Assembly (NCBI GenBank): GCA_024224815.1
Contig: JAAENC010000909.1
Span: forward strand, 1 to 34,132
Reading direction: 5' to 3'
Length of the DNA stretch: 34,132 nt
Origin: Chloroflexota bacterium
GTDB lineage: Bacteria > Chloroflexota > Anaerolineae > Anaerolineales > Villigracilaceae
The notes under the pieces are model-generated. The model searched no databases and was not told the DNA's origin. It saw nothing but the letters and a program-made list of their open reading frames with translations. Positions 17,035 to 25,918 of the stretch are shown piece by piece. Both the position numbers and the translations under genes were made by a program. Position 1 is the stretch's first letter. Each line of letters begins with the position of its first letter.

Positions 17035-18051
17035 ATGCTTCGTTACATTATTCGACGCATATTGCAATTTATTCCTGTTTTGCTCGCAGTGACGTTTTTT
17101 ACCTTTGTTTTGATGCGAGCTATTCCCGGCGGACCTTTCGACTTTGCCGGAGATAAAAGCTTACCTCCTCAGGTTGTGGCAAATTTGGAAGCAAAATATC
17201 ATCTGGATTGGCCCATGTGGAAGCAATTCCTTTCTTATGTTGTAGGAGATGAATTACTAGGCGAAGAGGGATCGTCTATCGGGCTTATTAAAGGTGATTT
17301 GGGCCCATCATTGCGCTATCGTGGGCAAAGTGTTAATGAGATCATCAAAACAACCTTGCCTATTTCTGCCCAGCTAGGCTTTATGTCCTTATTATTGGCT
17401 TTATTTATAGGAATCCCGACTGGGACGATCGCAGCTCTAAAACAAAATACTTGGATGGACTATACAAGTACTTTCGCTGCGGTTGTATTCCTCTCAATTC
17501 CGAACCTTGTTTTGGCTCCAATTCTGATTTGGATATTCGCTCTCAAATTAGAATGGTTCCCTGTTGCAACATGGGGTTCAAAACCACCTTATTTATTTGG
17601 TTTTCTCCCTGCGTTAGACCAGTTTAATCTTGATTATTTCAAACACGCAGCCTTACCCGTTTTTGCTTTGGGCACTTCATCTGCGGCAGGGATTGCGCGA
17701 CTTACAAGAGCCAGCCTCTTGCAAGTTATTAATGAAGACTATATTCGCACTGCTCGTTCAAAAGGCTTGCGTGAACAAACAGTTATTGCTGTTCATGCAT
17801 TGAAGAATAGTATGATCCCGGTCATCACAATTCTTGGTCCGGCTTTTGCAGCTTTGGTTACAGGAACCTTTGTTGTTGAAATGATCTTTGGCATCAACGG
17901 GATGGGAAAACACTTTGTCGCTAGTATCGGCAACCGTGATTATCCGATTATCACAGGTGTTACTCTAATTTACGCCGTAGTCCTTGTGATCGCTAATTTA
18001 TTAGTAGATATTACCTATGCTTGGCTCGATCCACGCATTCGCTTTGATTAG
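17035..18051 (+). CDS. Peptide ABC transporter permease, OppB/DppB type
   Basis: A 338-residue membrane subunit with six predicted helices. MLRYIIRRILQFIPVLLAVTFFTFVLMRAIPGGPFD is the classic OppB start, followed by a long external loop (about 36-105). The cytoplasmic EAA coupling loop reads DYIRTARSKGLREQTVIAVHALKN, and the C-terminus ends ITYAWLDPRIRF as usual. It pairs with the OppC-like subunit to form the substrate channel. An AAGAAGG ribosome site precedes the ATG. It is the fourth gene of the operon. Confidence 0.95.
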   Translation: MLRYIIRRILQFIPVLLAVTFFTFVLMRAIPGGPFDFAGDKSLPPQVVANLEAKYHLDWPMWKQFLSYVVGDELLGEEGSSIGLIKGDLGPSLRYRGQSVNEIIKTTLPISAQLGFMSLLLALFIGIPTGTIAALKQNTWMDYTSTFAAVVFLSIPNLVLAPILIWIFALKLEWFPVATWGSKPPYLFGFLPALDQFNLDYFKHAALPVFALGTSSAAGIARLTRASLLQVINEDYIRTARSKGLREQTVIAVHALKNSMIPVITILGPAFAALVTGTFVVEMIFGINGMGKHFVASIGNRDYPIITGVTLIYAVVLVIANLLVDITYAWLDPRIRFD

Positions 18052-18075
18052 AAATTGAAAATCAGGAGATAGAAT

Positions 18076-19083
18076 ATGGCTGTTGTTGATCTTGCCGAAG
18101 AAACCGGAACAATTACCCGAAAAGAGCGTAGTTTAGGGGCTGAGGCCTTTCGTCGCTTACTTAAAAATAAACTGGCGGTGCTGAGTGCTCTATTTATCAT
18201 TGGCTTAGTTCTTATCGCAGTTTTTGCTGATGTTATTGCACCTTTTGATTTTGCCGAGCAGGATTTGTTGGCAAATAATGCAGTGCAAGAATGGATGATC
18301 TTTTTGTTGCCAGAGGGTGCAGAAAACTATGCACGCATTAGTGATGTATATCCTTTGGCCGCTGACCATCTGGGGCGTGATATTCTAAGTAGAACTATTT
18401 ACGGCGCACGAATTTCATTGACTGTTGCGCTTGTTGGTTCTGCCGTGAGTTTGCTGGTCGGTATTATTTATGGGATGGTTTCTGGTTATATAGGTGGCCG
18501 TTTAGATAGCATCATGATGCGTGTTGTTGATTTCCTTTACGCTTTCCCATTTTTGGTTGTTGTTATTCTCTTGCAAACTTACTTTAAAGCAATTGCGAGG
18601 CAGGGAGAGAGCAGTGGGCTTGGCCTTGTTTTTATTAACATGAATAAAAGTATGGGCGGGCTGCTTTTCCTCTTTATCGCAATTGGTCTGATCAATTGGT
18701 TGGGCATGGCTCGCATTGCTCGTGGTCAAGTACTTTCCTACAAGAAAAAAGAATTTGTTGAAGCTGCTCGTGCTGTTGGCGCCAATGACACACGTATTAT
18801 GATTAAGCATCTTTTCCCTAATATTCTTGGGCCATTGATCGTTGCTGAAACATTAACTATTCCAGGCTATATTTTTACAGAGGCTTTCTTGAGCTTTATC
18901 GGTTTGGGTGTAGACCCGCCAACACCAAGTTGGGGTATTATGATCTCAGAAGCAGCAAAAGGATTGCGTTCTTATCCTAATCAGCTTTTGGTGCCTGCTC
19001 TTGCGTTATCTCTAACAACATTGGCTTTCAACTTTCTCGGAGATGGTTTGCGAGATGCCTTTGACCCCCGCCAGAAACAATAA
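18076..19083 (+). CDS. Peptide ABC transporter permease, OppC/DppC type
   Basis: A 335-residue membrane subunit. The N-terminal cytoplasmic segment (LGAEAFRRLLKNKLAVLSA) and HLGRDILSRTIYGARISL are family hallmarks. The EAA loop is VEAARAVGANDTRIMIKHLFPN, and the C-terminus ends FLGDGLRDAFDPRQKQ. The stretch before the HLGRD motif (about 75-90) and an internal loop around residues 175-195 (RQGESSGLGLVFINMN) are longer than in the textbook protein. Shine-Dalgarno CAGGAGA is present. It starts 24 bases after the OppB-like gene and completes the canonical transporter. Confidence 0.95.
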   Translation: MAVVDLAEETGTITRKERSLGAEAFRRLLKNKLAVLSALFIIGLVLIAVFADVIAPFDFAEQDLLANNAVQEWMIFLLPEGAENYARISDVYPLAADHLGRDILSRTIYGARISLTVALVGSAVSLLVGIIYGMVSGYIGGRLDSIMMRVVDFLYAFPFLVVVILLQTYFKAIARQGESSGLGLVFINMNKSMGGLLFLFIAIGLINWLGMARIARGQVLSYKKKEFVEAARAVGANDTRIMIKHLFPNILGPLIVAETLTIPGYIFTEAFLSFIGLGVDPPTPSWGIMISEAAKGLRSYPNQLLVPALALSLTTLAFNFLGDGLRDAFDPRQKQ

Positions 19084-19144
19084 GCTTTTTCTTATTATAA
19101 AAGCAGATTGTGTTGGGGCATAAAGAAAGATTATAAAAAGTGAA

Positions 19145-19182
19145 AAAGCACTGCGGGCGCAAGAATGCGCTCGCAGTGTTTT
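19145..19182 (+). terminator. Terminator-like hairpin after the canonical ABC operon
   Basis: An 11-bp stem with one G-U pair (19145-19155 with 19172-19182), with an inner GCGC/GCGC pair, followed by TTCTTTC. It contains CACTGCG/CGCAGTG, like the terminator arms at 5464 and 6589. It lies 62 bases after the last permease and just before the next Shine-Dalgarno. A weak promoter-like pair (TTGTGT 19108, TATAAA 19132, 18-base spacer) precedes it, so it could also act as an attenuator for the following genes. Confidence 0.65.
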
Positions 19183-19202
19183 CTTTCGACAGGAGATATA
19201 AA

Positions 19203-20972
19203 TTGATAAAGCGTGGAAAAACCTTTTTAATTGTGGCTGCTCTTATTTTAGGGCTGTGGTTATTAGTCACTTATAGCTCAACACCTGAACGGAGCCGAAA
19301 ACCCTCAGCAGACTGGGGACGTGGCGTTCCTATTGGCTCTGACGCATCAGGGACATTAGGGGTTGTTGTTGATGAGGATGGCTCTGCGATTCATGTGGTT
19401 TGGCCTTTTGAAGCAGCAGATGGCATTGGCGGAATTCGCTATGTGCAACTAGGGGAAACTGCACAAACCAATATAGAGCGAGAAGTAATTAAAATTGAAG
19501 GCCAAATGCGTTCTCCACGTCTTTTTGCCGCAGAAAATGACTTCTTTCATTTATTGTGGGTAAATAGGGTTGATACTACGAGGAAATGGCAACTATGGTA
19601 TGTGCAAATAGATAGAGAGGGTAACCTTCAAGGTGACCCGATGCAAATTTCTGACCCTGGCTCTGGGGTTTTACAATATGCGGTTGCAAGGACACAAAAT
19701 AATGAGATTTGGATTGCTTGGGAAGATGTCCGTTTTGGCGGGATTAAGCTAACAGGCATATCTGCTTTTGGGGAGGAGCAAGCCCAAAACATGAGCGTTG
19801 CGGCAGGGGCTTCAAATCCGGATATTGTGGTTGATTCGCAAGGACAAATCCACTTGACTTGGGTTGATTCTGAGGACAATCTTTTTTATGCTTCGAGCAA
19901 TCAAAATGCTCTTTCTTCTTTAACTAAAGAGAAAATAATTTATATTCCTTTGGGCACTGGCGCCTCTTTAGATGGGCCGAAATTAGGTGTTTCTGATGAG
20001 ACCGTATATGTTTTTTGGTCGATTTTGGAGCAATCAGGTTTAAATGCGGGCACCGCACGTACGGAATATATTACTTTTCCCCTTGGGATGCCTGAGAGAG
20101 TCTCCTCTCTGGAAGGAGTTGGGGTACTCCCTGATGAGGAGCCGTCTTATCAGCCTAAAGAAGGTGACTACTCTTATAGTCAATTGGTTTCTTCTTTCTA
20201 TCTAAGAGACTCAAGCAGGTTTGTTTACGCTCCATCTACTATTCAAAATCCAAAAGGCGAATTAGCGCTTGCTGTGGCTGCCCAACAACAACACCGCCTG
20301 AATAGCAATATTCAGATTGCTATAGTGATCATGAATGAGGGTAAATATAAGGGTTATTCTTTTGCAACAAAAACACAAGAGATTTCAAGTGACCCTGTTT
20401 TGGCCGCAGATGAAGCTGGCAATATCCATTTGATTTGGCGAGAAGGATTTACCAAAGAAGATGTTTATTACACAACAACGGATGCCGAAATCCGAGCAAA
20501 AGTTGACCGTCCAACACTACGGGACGCTTCTACCCTTATCTTGTCTGGTGGTATGGAAGGTCTTGCCGGGATTTTGCTTTTTCCTCTTGCCTTCCCGTGG
20601 ATTTTCCCCGGTTTGGTTATTGTCGTTATTTGGCGCTTGGTCAGGAATGACGAAGACCTTGAAGATAGAATATCGCAGATCATTTTGGTGATTTCTGTGA
20701 TTTTATATCAGGCTACAAAACTTCTCGTTTTCCCCTCTATGGCTCGGTATGTGCCTTTTTCAGCGTGGATGGATGTTGCAAGCGTGTGGGAAGTTCCGCT
20801 GCGGATCATTGTGCCAATAAGCATTTTGGGCATCTCTATATTTGTCGCGGAGAGATTGCGCAGGCGCAGCAAGGATTCACCTTCAACATTGCGTTATTAT
20901 TTCATTGTCGTTTTTCTGGATATGGCATTAACATTAGCAGTCTATGGCGTGAACTTTTTGGGTGCTTACTAG
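19203..20972 (+). CDS. Membrane-anchored beta-propeller-like protein with C-terminal multipass region, unknown function
   Basis: A 589-residue protein I cannot assign to a named family. An N-terminal helix (about residues 7-25, TFLIVAALILGLWLLV) anchors an external domain of about 400 residues. That domain has recurring strands of the type IHVVWPF, FHLLWVNR, IWIAWEDVR, IHLTWVDS, VYVFWSI and IHLIWREG, spaced as in sialidase-like (BNR-type) six-bladed propellers. No Asp-box with clear catalytic residues is seen. The last 140 residues form about four helices. I choose TTG 19203 because AGGAGA lies six bases upstream; a GTG 63 bases earlier would start inside the terminator hairpin. It is 56 bases ahead of the fused permease gene and probably its partner. 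Confidence 0.75.
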   Translation: MIKRGKTFLIVAALILGLWLLVTYSSTPERSRKPSADWGRGVPIGSDASGTLGVVVDEDGSAIHVVWPFEAADGIGGIRYVQLGETAQTNIEREVIKIEGQMRSPRLFAAENDFFHLLWVNRVDTTRKWQLWYVQIDREGNLQGDPMQISDPGSGVLQYAVARTQNNEIWIAWEDVRFGGIKLTGISAFGEEQAQNMSVAAGASNPDIVVDSQGQIHLTWVDSEDNLFYASSNQNALSSLTKEKIIYIPLGTGASLDGPKLGVSDETVYVFWSILEQSGLNAGTARTEYITFPLGMPERVSSLEGVGVLPDEEPSYQPKEGDYSYSQLVSSFYLRDSSRFVYAPSTIQNPKGELALAVAAQQQHRLNSNIQIAIVIMNEGKYKGYSFATKTQEISSDPVLAADEAGNIHLIWREGFTKEDVYYTTTDAEIRAKVDRPTLRDASTLILSGGMEGLAGILLFPLAFPWIFPGLVIVVIWRLVRNDEDLEDRISQIILVISVILYQATKLLVFPSMARYVPFSAWMDVASVWEVPLRIIVPISILGISIFVAERLRRRSKDSPSTLRYYFIVVFLDMALTLAVYGVNFLGAY

Positions 20973-21028
20973 AAAAAGGGCATTTTGCGTAATACAGGTA
21001 AGTTAGAAGAGAAAAACAAGGACAAAAC

Positions 21029-24000
21029 ATGAAACTATTTCAAACTTTGAAAAGCCTTTTTCTTTCTTTAGGACAGCGTTTGCTTTTTGGTCTTTTAACG
21101 CTGGCCTTTATTCTCTTTCTTAGCTTTATGGGCTTAGATATGGCGCGTGGCGTCCCCTTGGAGAATGCCGCCACAGAAGCTGTGCGTAAGTCTGTTAATT
21201 ATGTTGGCAAGGCTGTGCAAGGCGATTTCGGCGAAACTACAGCGGGGGGTTTTTCACTTTTGCCAACTCCCGTAATAGAGCTTATCCCGGATATTATCGT
21301 CCGTTCTTTTGGCTTGCTAGCGGTTTCCCTACTTTTATCTGCCCTTTTGGGATTTATTCTCGGTCTTCTTTCTGCAGGTAAACGTTCGGGACGTTCTTTA
21401 TTTGCAATAATACTTTCGATTATCGGTATTTCTGTCCCCAGTTTTTTTGCGGCAATGCTTCTTCAGGTTGGCGTGACAAAAATTTCTCAGGCAACAGGCG
21501 AGATTTTCCTCCCCGTTGGTGGATTTGGTTGGGATAAACATCTCATTTTGCCCGCGCTCGTGTTGGCAGCCCGACCTTTGGCGCAGATTAGCCGTGTTAC
21601 TTTTGTAACGATCGAAGAAATTCTTTTACAAGATTATGTGCGTACTGCGCATAGCAAAGGTCTGCGGCAGCGCGCTGTTACTGCTGTCCATGTTTTTCGG
21701 AATGCAGCGATTTCCATTCTCACAACGATCGGTTTATCCCTTCGTTTTTCTCTAAGCTCTTTGCCCGTTGTTGAGTTTTTCTTTGGCTGGGCGGGGATCG
21801 GTTTTACTTTGCTAAAAGCCATTTCTCAACGAGACGATAATCTTACAGTCATTCTCGCGCTTACTTTGGGCGCACTGGTTATTTTGGTAAATATCTTTTT
21901 AGATTTGCTATACCATCTGATAGACCCGCGTTTGGCAGACCTTGCTCGTAATATTTCACGAGAGAAAAAGAAAGGCATTTTCCAGCAAATCAAGGCTTTC
22001 AAGGAAGGCTTTAAGAGAAATAAAAAAGAGAAAGAAGAGAAAGATACACAATCGGGCAGCCCTTTTACCGCGCTTGTTAAAAGCAAACTCGAAGCAGCTT
22101 CTCCTGAGCAAAGAAGTGATCGTAATAAAGGACGACGACGTGCCTGGTTACAAGGAACCTTTGGTAATTTCCCTTTTATGCTTGGTGCGATGATTGTTTT
22201 GGGACTCTTTCTAGTCATTATCTTTGGGCCGCAACTTTCGCCACATAGCCCCTATACAACACAGGGATTAACCATTGAAGACGGTGTTTTCTCCGTGCCA
22301 CCTTTTGAGCCGGATGAAGTGTACCCTTGGGGAACAGATATGCTCGGGCGCGATATTATGAGCCTGGTACTCTCTGGCGCGCAGCAGACGATATTTTTAG
22401 CGATCTCTGTTGTTTTAGCACGCATCATGGTCGGTTTTATCTTAGGTGCAATTGCAGGCTGGCTGAACGGAAGCAGGATTGATCGTTTTATTGTCGGTCT
22501 GGCAGAGATTATTGCCGCTTTCCCCACTTTGCTCTTGGCGATGATTCTTGTGCTTGCTTTTGGTATTCGCAGGGGGCTAGATCCCTTTGTGATCGCACTA
22601 GGGTTTGTGGGCTGGGGTGAAATTATGCAGTACGTGCGCAGTGAAGTGATGGTCATTCGTCCAAAACTTTTTATCGAAAGTGCTGTGGCTCTAGGGGCAC
22701 GTTCGCCGCGTATTATTTGGCGGCATGTTTTGCCTAACTTAATCCCTTCGCTGGTTTCGATTATCGTGCTAGAGATGGGTGCAGTGCTGATGCTGCTCGG
22801 TGAATTAGGTTTTATCGGCATTTTTATCGGTGGCGGCGCATTTGCCGATCTGGATATTGCTGGCGCACCTTTCCATTATTCAGATGTGCCGGAGTGGGGC
22901 GCGATGCTGAGTAATGTGCGTACCTATGCTCGTTCTTATCCGTGGATGGCTATTTATCCCGCAGGCGCTTTCTTTATTGCTATTATGGGCTTTAATCTTT
23001 TTGGTGAAGGAATTAGGCGGCTTATTGAGCGCGTGGGTGTTGAAGTAACGCGCGTTTTTGCTAATCAGTATACGCTTATTGGCTCGACTTTAGCGGTAGC
23101 CGCCTTTTTCTGGTTGCGGGGCAGTACAGGCGATATTGTTTTTTATCAGCAACAAGCGCGCCTTTTTAACGGCGAGCAAGCCTTGGGTCACGTTGCGTAT
23201 CTCACCGATCCTGATTTGGATGGGAGAGCCTTGGGGAGCGAGGGGATAAATGATGCGGCGGACTATATTGCATCCGAATTTGAAGCAATGGGTATTCAAC
23301 CGGCTGGAGAAAAATCAACTTATTTCCAAACCCGTTCGCGATCCTACGAAGAGTTGGACAGTATCCCTCTCTTTGATGTAGACGATGGCAAACCCGCTCC
23401 AATTTATCGTGAGGATTTTGTTGAATATGCAGCGAGTTATTTTCGTAATTTTGGCGAAGCTGAAAGTAAAATCCGTTTTATAGCCGCAGGAGAATTGCTT
23501 AATTTGGGCACATGGTTTGGGCCAAATATCCCTGCTTTACGTGACTTGGATTATTCAGACGAGATTTTGCTCGTTTTGTCTGAAGAAGCTGCAAATGATT
23601 TTCTGAGCGTACCCAAAGCCGGTCTTTTGGTTGTTACGGATGACGAGCAAAAACTGCAACGCCGTTTTACACTTTCTTCTCGAAATCCTTTCTCTACTAC
23701 TTTTGGGACAAATCGTGAAGAAGGTAGTGATACGCCGATAATGTGGATTAGCCAAGAGATGGCAAACCGCCTTTTGAGTGGGAGCGGTTACGATGTAACA
23801 GACCTGACACATCTCAGCGAAGAGCTTGGTCAGGATGAAGTTATCGGCATCAAATTAGACACCAATATCCATATGAAAATCGAGGGGAGCCTTCAGGAAA
23901 AAGTTGAAGCACGACACGTTATTGGTTATTTGCCTGGTGCTGCCGCAGTGCCCGGGGAAACCCAGCTAGATGACAAAATGATCGTTGTTCTTGCGCAATA

Positions 24001-24589
24001 TGACCAGCCCCCGCTGCTCCCTGATGGACAAGTTCCCGCTGGGGCAAATGATAATGCAGCGGGCGTAGCCGTGATGCTAGAGCTAATTCGCACCATACAA
24101 GAAAGCGGATACCAGCCCTATAAAACCTTCTTATTTGTCGCTTATAGCGGCGAAGGATTAGAAGGAGGAGAAAATGTGCAGGCAGATGTGGATAAATTCT
24201 TGAGCGCAAAAACAGGATTTTCATCTGCTTACGAAGTTGAAACGATCGTGGATTTACGTGGACTCGGCGCCAAAGAAGGGAATCAGCTCCTCTTGTCGGT
24301 CGGCGGCTCTTTACGCCTGGCAAATATCTTTGAATCTGCTGCCAAACGGATGGGAACCCCCACAAAGCGTACCGGTGAACGCGTAGATATTAGCATTGTT
24401 TTTGCAGATCGCGCAGTCCTAAGTGGCGGTGAAGCAGCTCCACGCATCGGGCTACTCTGGGAAGGCTGGGATGAAAATTCAGATACTATACTTGATAGCT
24501 ATGAAAAAGTCAGTGCAGAGAATCTTGACCAGAGCGGGGAAAGCATAAGCCTTGCCCTAATGATGCTCGGACGAGAAACACAACACTAA
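21029..24589 (+). CDS. Fusion of OppB-like permease, OppC-like permease and M28-peptidase-like domain
   Basis: A 1186-residue single polypeptide. Residues 1-305 form an OppB-like permease (PVIELIPDIIVRSFGLL; EAA loop DYVRTAHSKGLRQRAVTAVH; end YHLIDPRLADLA) with a shortened first external loop. Residues 306-375 are a highly charged cytoplasmic linker. Residues 376-668 form an OppC-like permease (WGTDMLGRDIMSLVLSGA; EAA loop about 550-572, ALGARSPRIIWRHVLPN; end GFNLFGEGIRRLIERVG). An added helix (about 681-697) leads outside to an M28-like domain (about 706-1186), with HVAYLTDPDLDGRALGS as its typical N-terminus and a PA-like insert. Only some metal ligands survive: Asp1008, Glu1042 and Asp1075 align, while the His is Gln990 and the second Glu is Gly1043. 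One frame runs throughout, with no sign of frameshift. A weak AAGGA site precedes the ATG. Confidence 0.92.
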   Translation: MKLFQTLKSLFLSLGQRLLFGLLTLAFILFLSFMGLDMARGVPLENAATEAVRKSVNYVGKAVQGDFGETTAGGFSLLPTPVIELIPDIIVRSFGLLAVSLLLSALLGFILGLLSAGKRSGRSLFAIILSIIGISVPSFFAAMLLQVGVTKISQATGEIFLPVGGFGWDKHLILPALVLAARPLAQISRVTFVTIEEILLQDYVRTAHSKGLRQRAVTAVHVFRNAAISILTTIGLSLRFSLSSLPVVEFFFGWAGIGFTLLKAISQRDDNLTVILALTLGALVILVNIFLDLLYHLIDPRLADLARNISREKKKGIFQQIKAFKEGFKRNKKEKEEKDTQSGSPFTALVKSKLEAASPEQRSDRNKGRRRAWLQGTFGNFPFMLGAMIVLGLFLVIIFGPQLSPHSPYTTQGLTIEDGVFSVPPFEPDEVYPWGTDMLGRDIMSLVLSGAQQTIFLAISVVLARIMVGFILGAIAGWLNGSRIDRFIVGLAEIIAAFPTLLLAMILVLAFGIRRGLDPFVIALGFVGWGEIMQYVRSEVMVIRPKLFIESAVALGARSPRIIWRHVLPNLIPSLVSIIVLEMGAVLMLLGELGFIGIFIGGGAFADLDIAGAPFHYSDVPEWGAMLSNVRTYARSYPWMAIYPAGAFFIAIMGFNLFGEGIRRLIERVGVEVTRVFANQYTLIGSTLAVAAFFWLRGSTGDIVFYQQQARLFNGEQALGHVAYLTDPDLDGRALGSEGINDAADYIASEFEAMGIQPAGEKSTYFQTRSRSYEELDSIPLFDVDDGKPAPIYREDFVEYAASYFRNFGEAESKIRFIAAGELLNLGTWFGPNIPALRDLDYSDEILLVLSEEAANDFLSVPKAGLLVVTDDEQKLQRRFTLSSRNPFSTTFGTNREEGSDTPIMWISQEMANRLLSGSGYDVTDLTHLSEELGQDEVIGIKLDTNIHMKIEGSLQEKVEARHVIGYLPGAAAVPGETQLDDKMIVVLAQYDQPPLLPDGQVPAGANDNAAGVAVMLELIRTIQESGYQPYKTFLFVAYSGEGLEGGENVQADVDKFLSAKTGFSSAYEVETIVDLRGLGAKEGNQLLLSVGGSLRLANIFESAAKRMGTPTKRTGERVDISIVFADRAVLSGGEAAPRIGLLWEGWDENSDTILDSYEKVSAENLDQSGESISLALMMLGRETQH

Positions 24590-24593
24590 AAGC

Positions 24594-24625
24594 AAAAGAG
24601 CGAGTGAAAAATCACTCGCTCTTTT
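24594..24625. terminator. Bidirectional terminator between convergent genes
   Basis: A 14-bp perfect stem (24594-24607 with 24612-24625, four-base AAAA loop, core GAGCGAGTGA) with A-run on one side and T-run on the other. It follows the fused permease stop on the plus strand and the universal-stress gene stop on the minus strand. Confidence 0.9.
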
Positions 24626-24644
24626 TATATAAATATTTTCAAAT

Positions 24645-25478
24645 TTACATACTAGGGGGAGATGCCCGAACAGAGAGCACCGGGCAATTAACCGCTTCTG
24701 CAATTTCAGCTGTGATATTGGGAACATAGTGCCGACGAAGTTCTTGTGAATCGCTAAAATATGATCCCATGCAGATCAAATCATAACTTTGCGCATCCAA
24801 TTCTGCGATAATTTGTTGAACAATATTTCCTCGGCGAACAACAATATTCGATGCAATCCCCTTGTCTTCAGCATGTTCTTGGGCTTTTTTCAGCGTTTTG
24901 GCAGGTTTTTTATCCATTAACTTTTCTGGCTGCTTCTCTGCTTCCATGCTGGGTAACGATTCTGACTCTACCGGGGGAACGACGTGCAAAAATTTTACTT
25001 CTGCGCCAGCGCGCTTACCGATTTCAAGACCAATTTTTTCGGCATTACTTATGCTATCTAAACCGCTAAAACAGACCAATATCCTTTTGATGGGCAAACG
25101 GGCTTCACGCGCGTAAAAAATAGGGCTGGAGACACTTTCCAGAATCTTTCTAAACGAGCGTCCAACAAGCCAATGACGAAATTGAGAACGTCCTAAAGGC
25201 CCTACAAAAAGATAAGTGTTTTTATGCCAATCTTTTTTCGCTAAAACCTCTTCAGTATCTCCGTTAACGATTTGCAGGCTGTAGTCAATTTCTTTCTCTT
25301 GAAAAAGCGTGACAGCACGGCTAAAAATATCTTCAACCGGGTGCTCAAAATCCATTTTTTCAACAACGCCCAAAAGCGTGAGCGGCATTTTCATCACGCT
25401 AGCCATCTCTGTTGCATATTGCACTGTCGCCCAACTTTTTGAACATCCATTTGTGACGAGTAGTATATTGTTCTTCAT
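24645..25478 (-). CDS. Tandem universal stress protein (UspA family)
   Basis: A 277-residue cytosolic protein with two Usp domains. The first (about 1-128, starting NNILLVTNGCSKSWATVQYA) keeps a G-x2-G-x9-G nucleotide-binding pattern in VGPLGRSQFRHWLVGRS. The second (about 130-272, starting IKRILVCFSGLDSISNAEKI, ending AVNCPVLSV) has lost it, reading GSYFSDSQELRRHY instead. A charged insert (EAEKQPEKLMDKKPAKTLKK) lies in the second domain. One ATP-binding and one degenerate half is a recurring arrangement in tandem Usp proteins. GGAG precedes the ATG. The role is likely stress tolerance or a regulatory nucleotide sensor, not more specific. Confidence 0.88.
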   Translation of the reverse strand: MKNNILLVTNGCSKSWATVQYATEMASVMKMPLTLLGVVEKMDFEHPVEDIFSRAVTLFQEKEIDYSLQIVNGDTEEVLAKKDWHKNTYLFVGPLGRSQFRHWLVGRSFRKILESVSSPIFYAREARLPIKRILVCFSGLDSISNAEKIGLEIGKRAGAEVKFLHVVPPVESESLPSMEAEKQPEKLMDKKPAKTLKKAQEHAEDKGIASNIVVRRGNIVQQIIAELDAQSYDLICMGSYFSDSQELRRHYVPNITAEIAEAVNCPVLSVRASPPSM

Positions 25479-25506
25479 TAACTAACTCCAAAAAAAACTA
25501 TGTAAC

Positions 25507-25917
25507 TTATAAAAAAGACTCTCTAATTTCTTTAGCTAGGCTATCTAAGATTTCTCTATTTGCTGGCTTATTATCCCAGTCGAAAATAATTTTGTCATCA
25601 AAAAAGCGGGGAAGAATATGAAGATGAAAATGAAAAACATCCTGTTGTCCAGCTTTTCCATTAGACTGCACAATATTCAACCCTTCACAATTAGAAGCGT
25701 CGCGAATGGCGCGTGCGACCTTTGTTGTTGCCTGAAAAACTGATGCAGCTAGATCATCATTAAGCTCATAGATATTTTCAACATGAGCATGGGGAATAAT
25801 AAGCACCTTATATGGGTTTGGCTGTTCCAAACTCATAATGCCGAATACATCTTTGTCTTTATAAACAAAACTTGCCGGAGCGTTTCCCGAAGAAATTTCA
25901 CAAAATATGCAAGCCAT
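25507..25917 (-). CDS. HIT-family nucleotide hydrolase/transferase
   Basis: A 136-residue histidine-triad protein, likely a phosphoramidase or dinucleoside-polyphosphate hydrolase. It begins MACIFCEISSGNAPASFVY, a typical HIT N-terminus, with MSLEQPNPYKVLIIPHAHVENIYEL following. The catalytic triad motif is HFHLHILPR. I place the start at ATG 25917, two bases after the TauE/SafE stop and preceded by GGAGGGC; a longer upstream extension would lie inside that gene in another frame and lacks any family similarity. It is the last gene of the Elp3-TauE-HIT operon. Confidence 0.92.
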   Translation of the reverse strand: MACIFCEISSGNAPASFVYKDKDVFGIMSLEQPNPYKVLIIPHAHVENIYELNDDLAASVFQATTKVARAIRDASNCEGLNIVQSNGKAGQQDVFHFHLHILPRFFDDKIIFDWDNKPANREILDSLAKEIRESFL

Positions 25918-25918
25918 T

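Noticed and set aside
19140-19202. GTG start for the propeller protein
   Set aside because: It would put the first 21 codons in the terminator hairpin, and AGGAGA stands at the right distance before TTG 19203.
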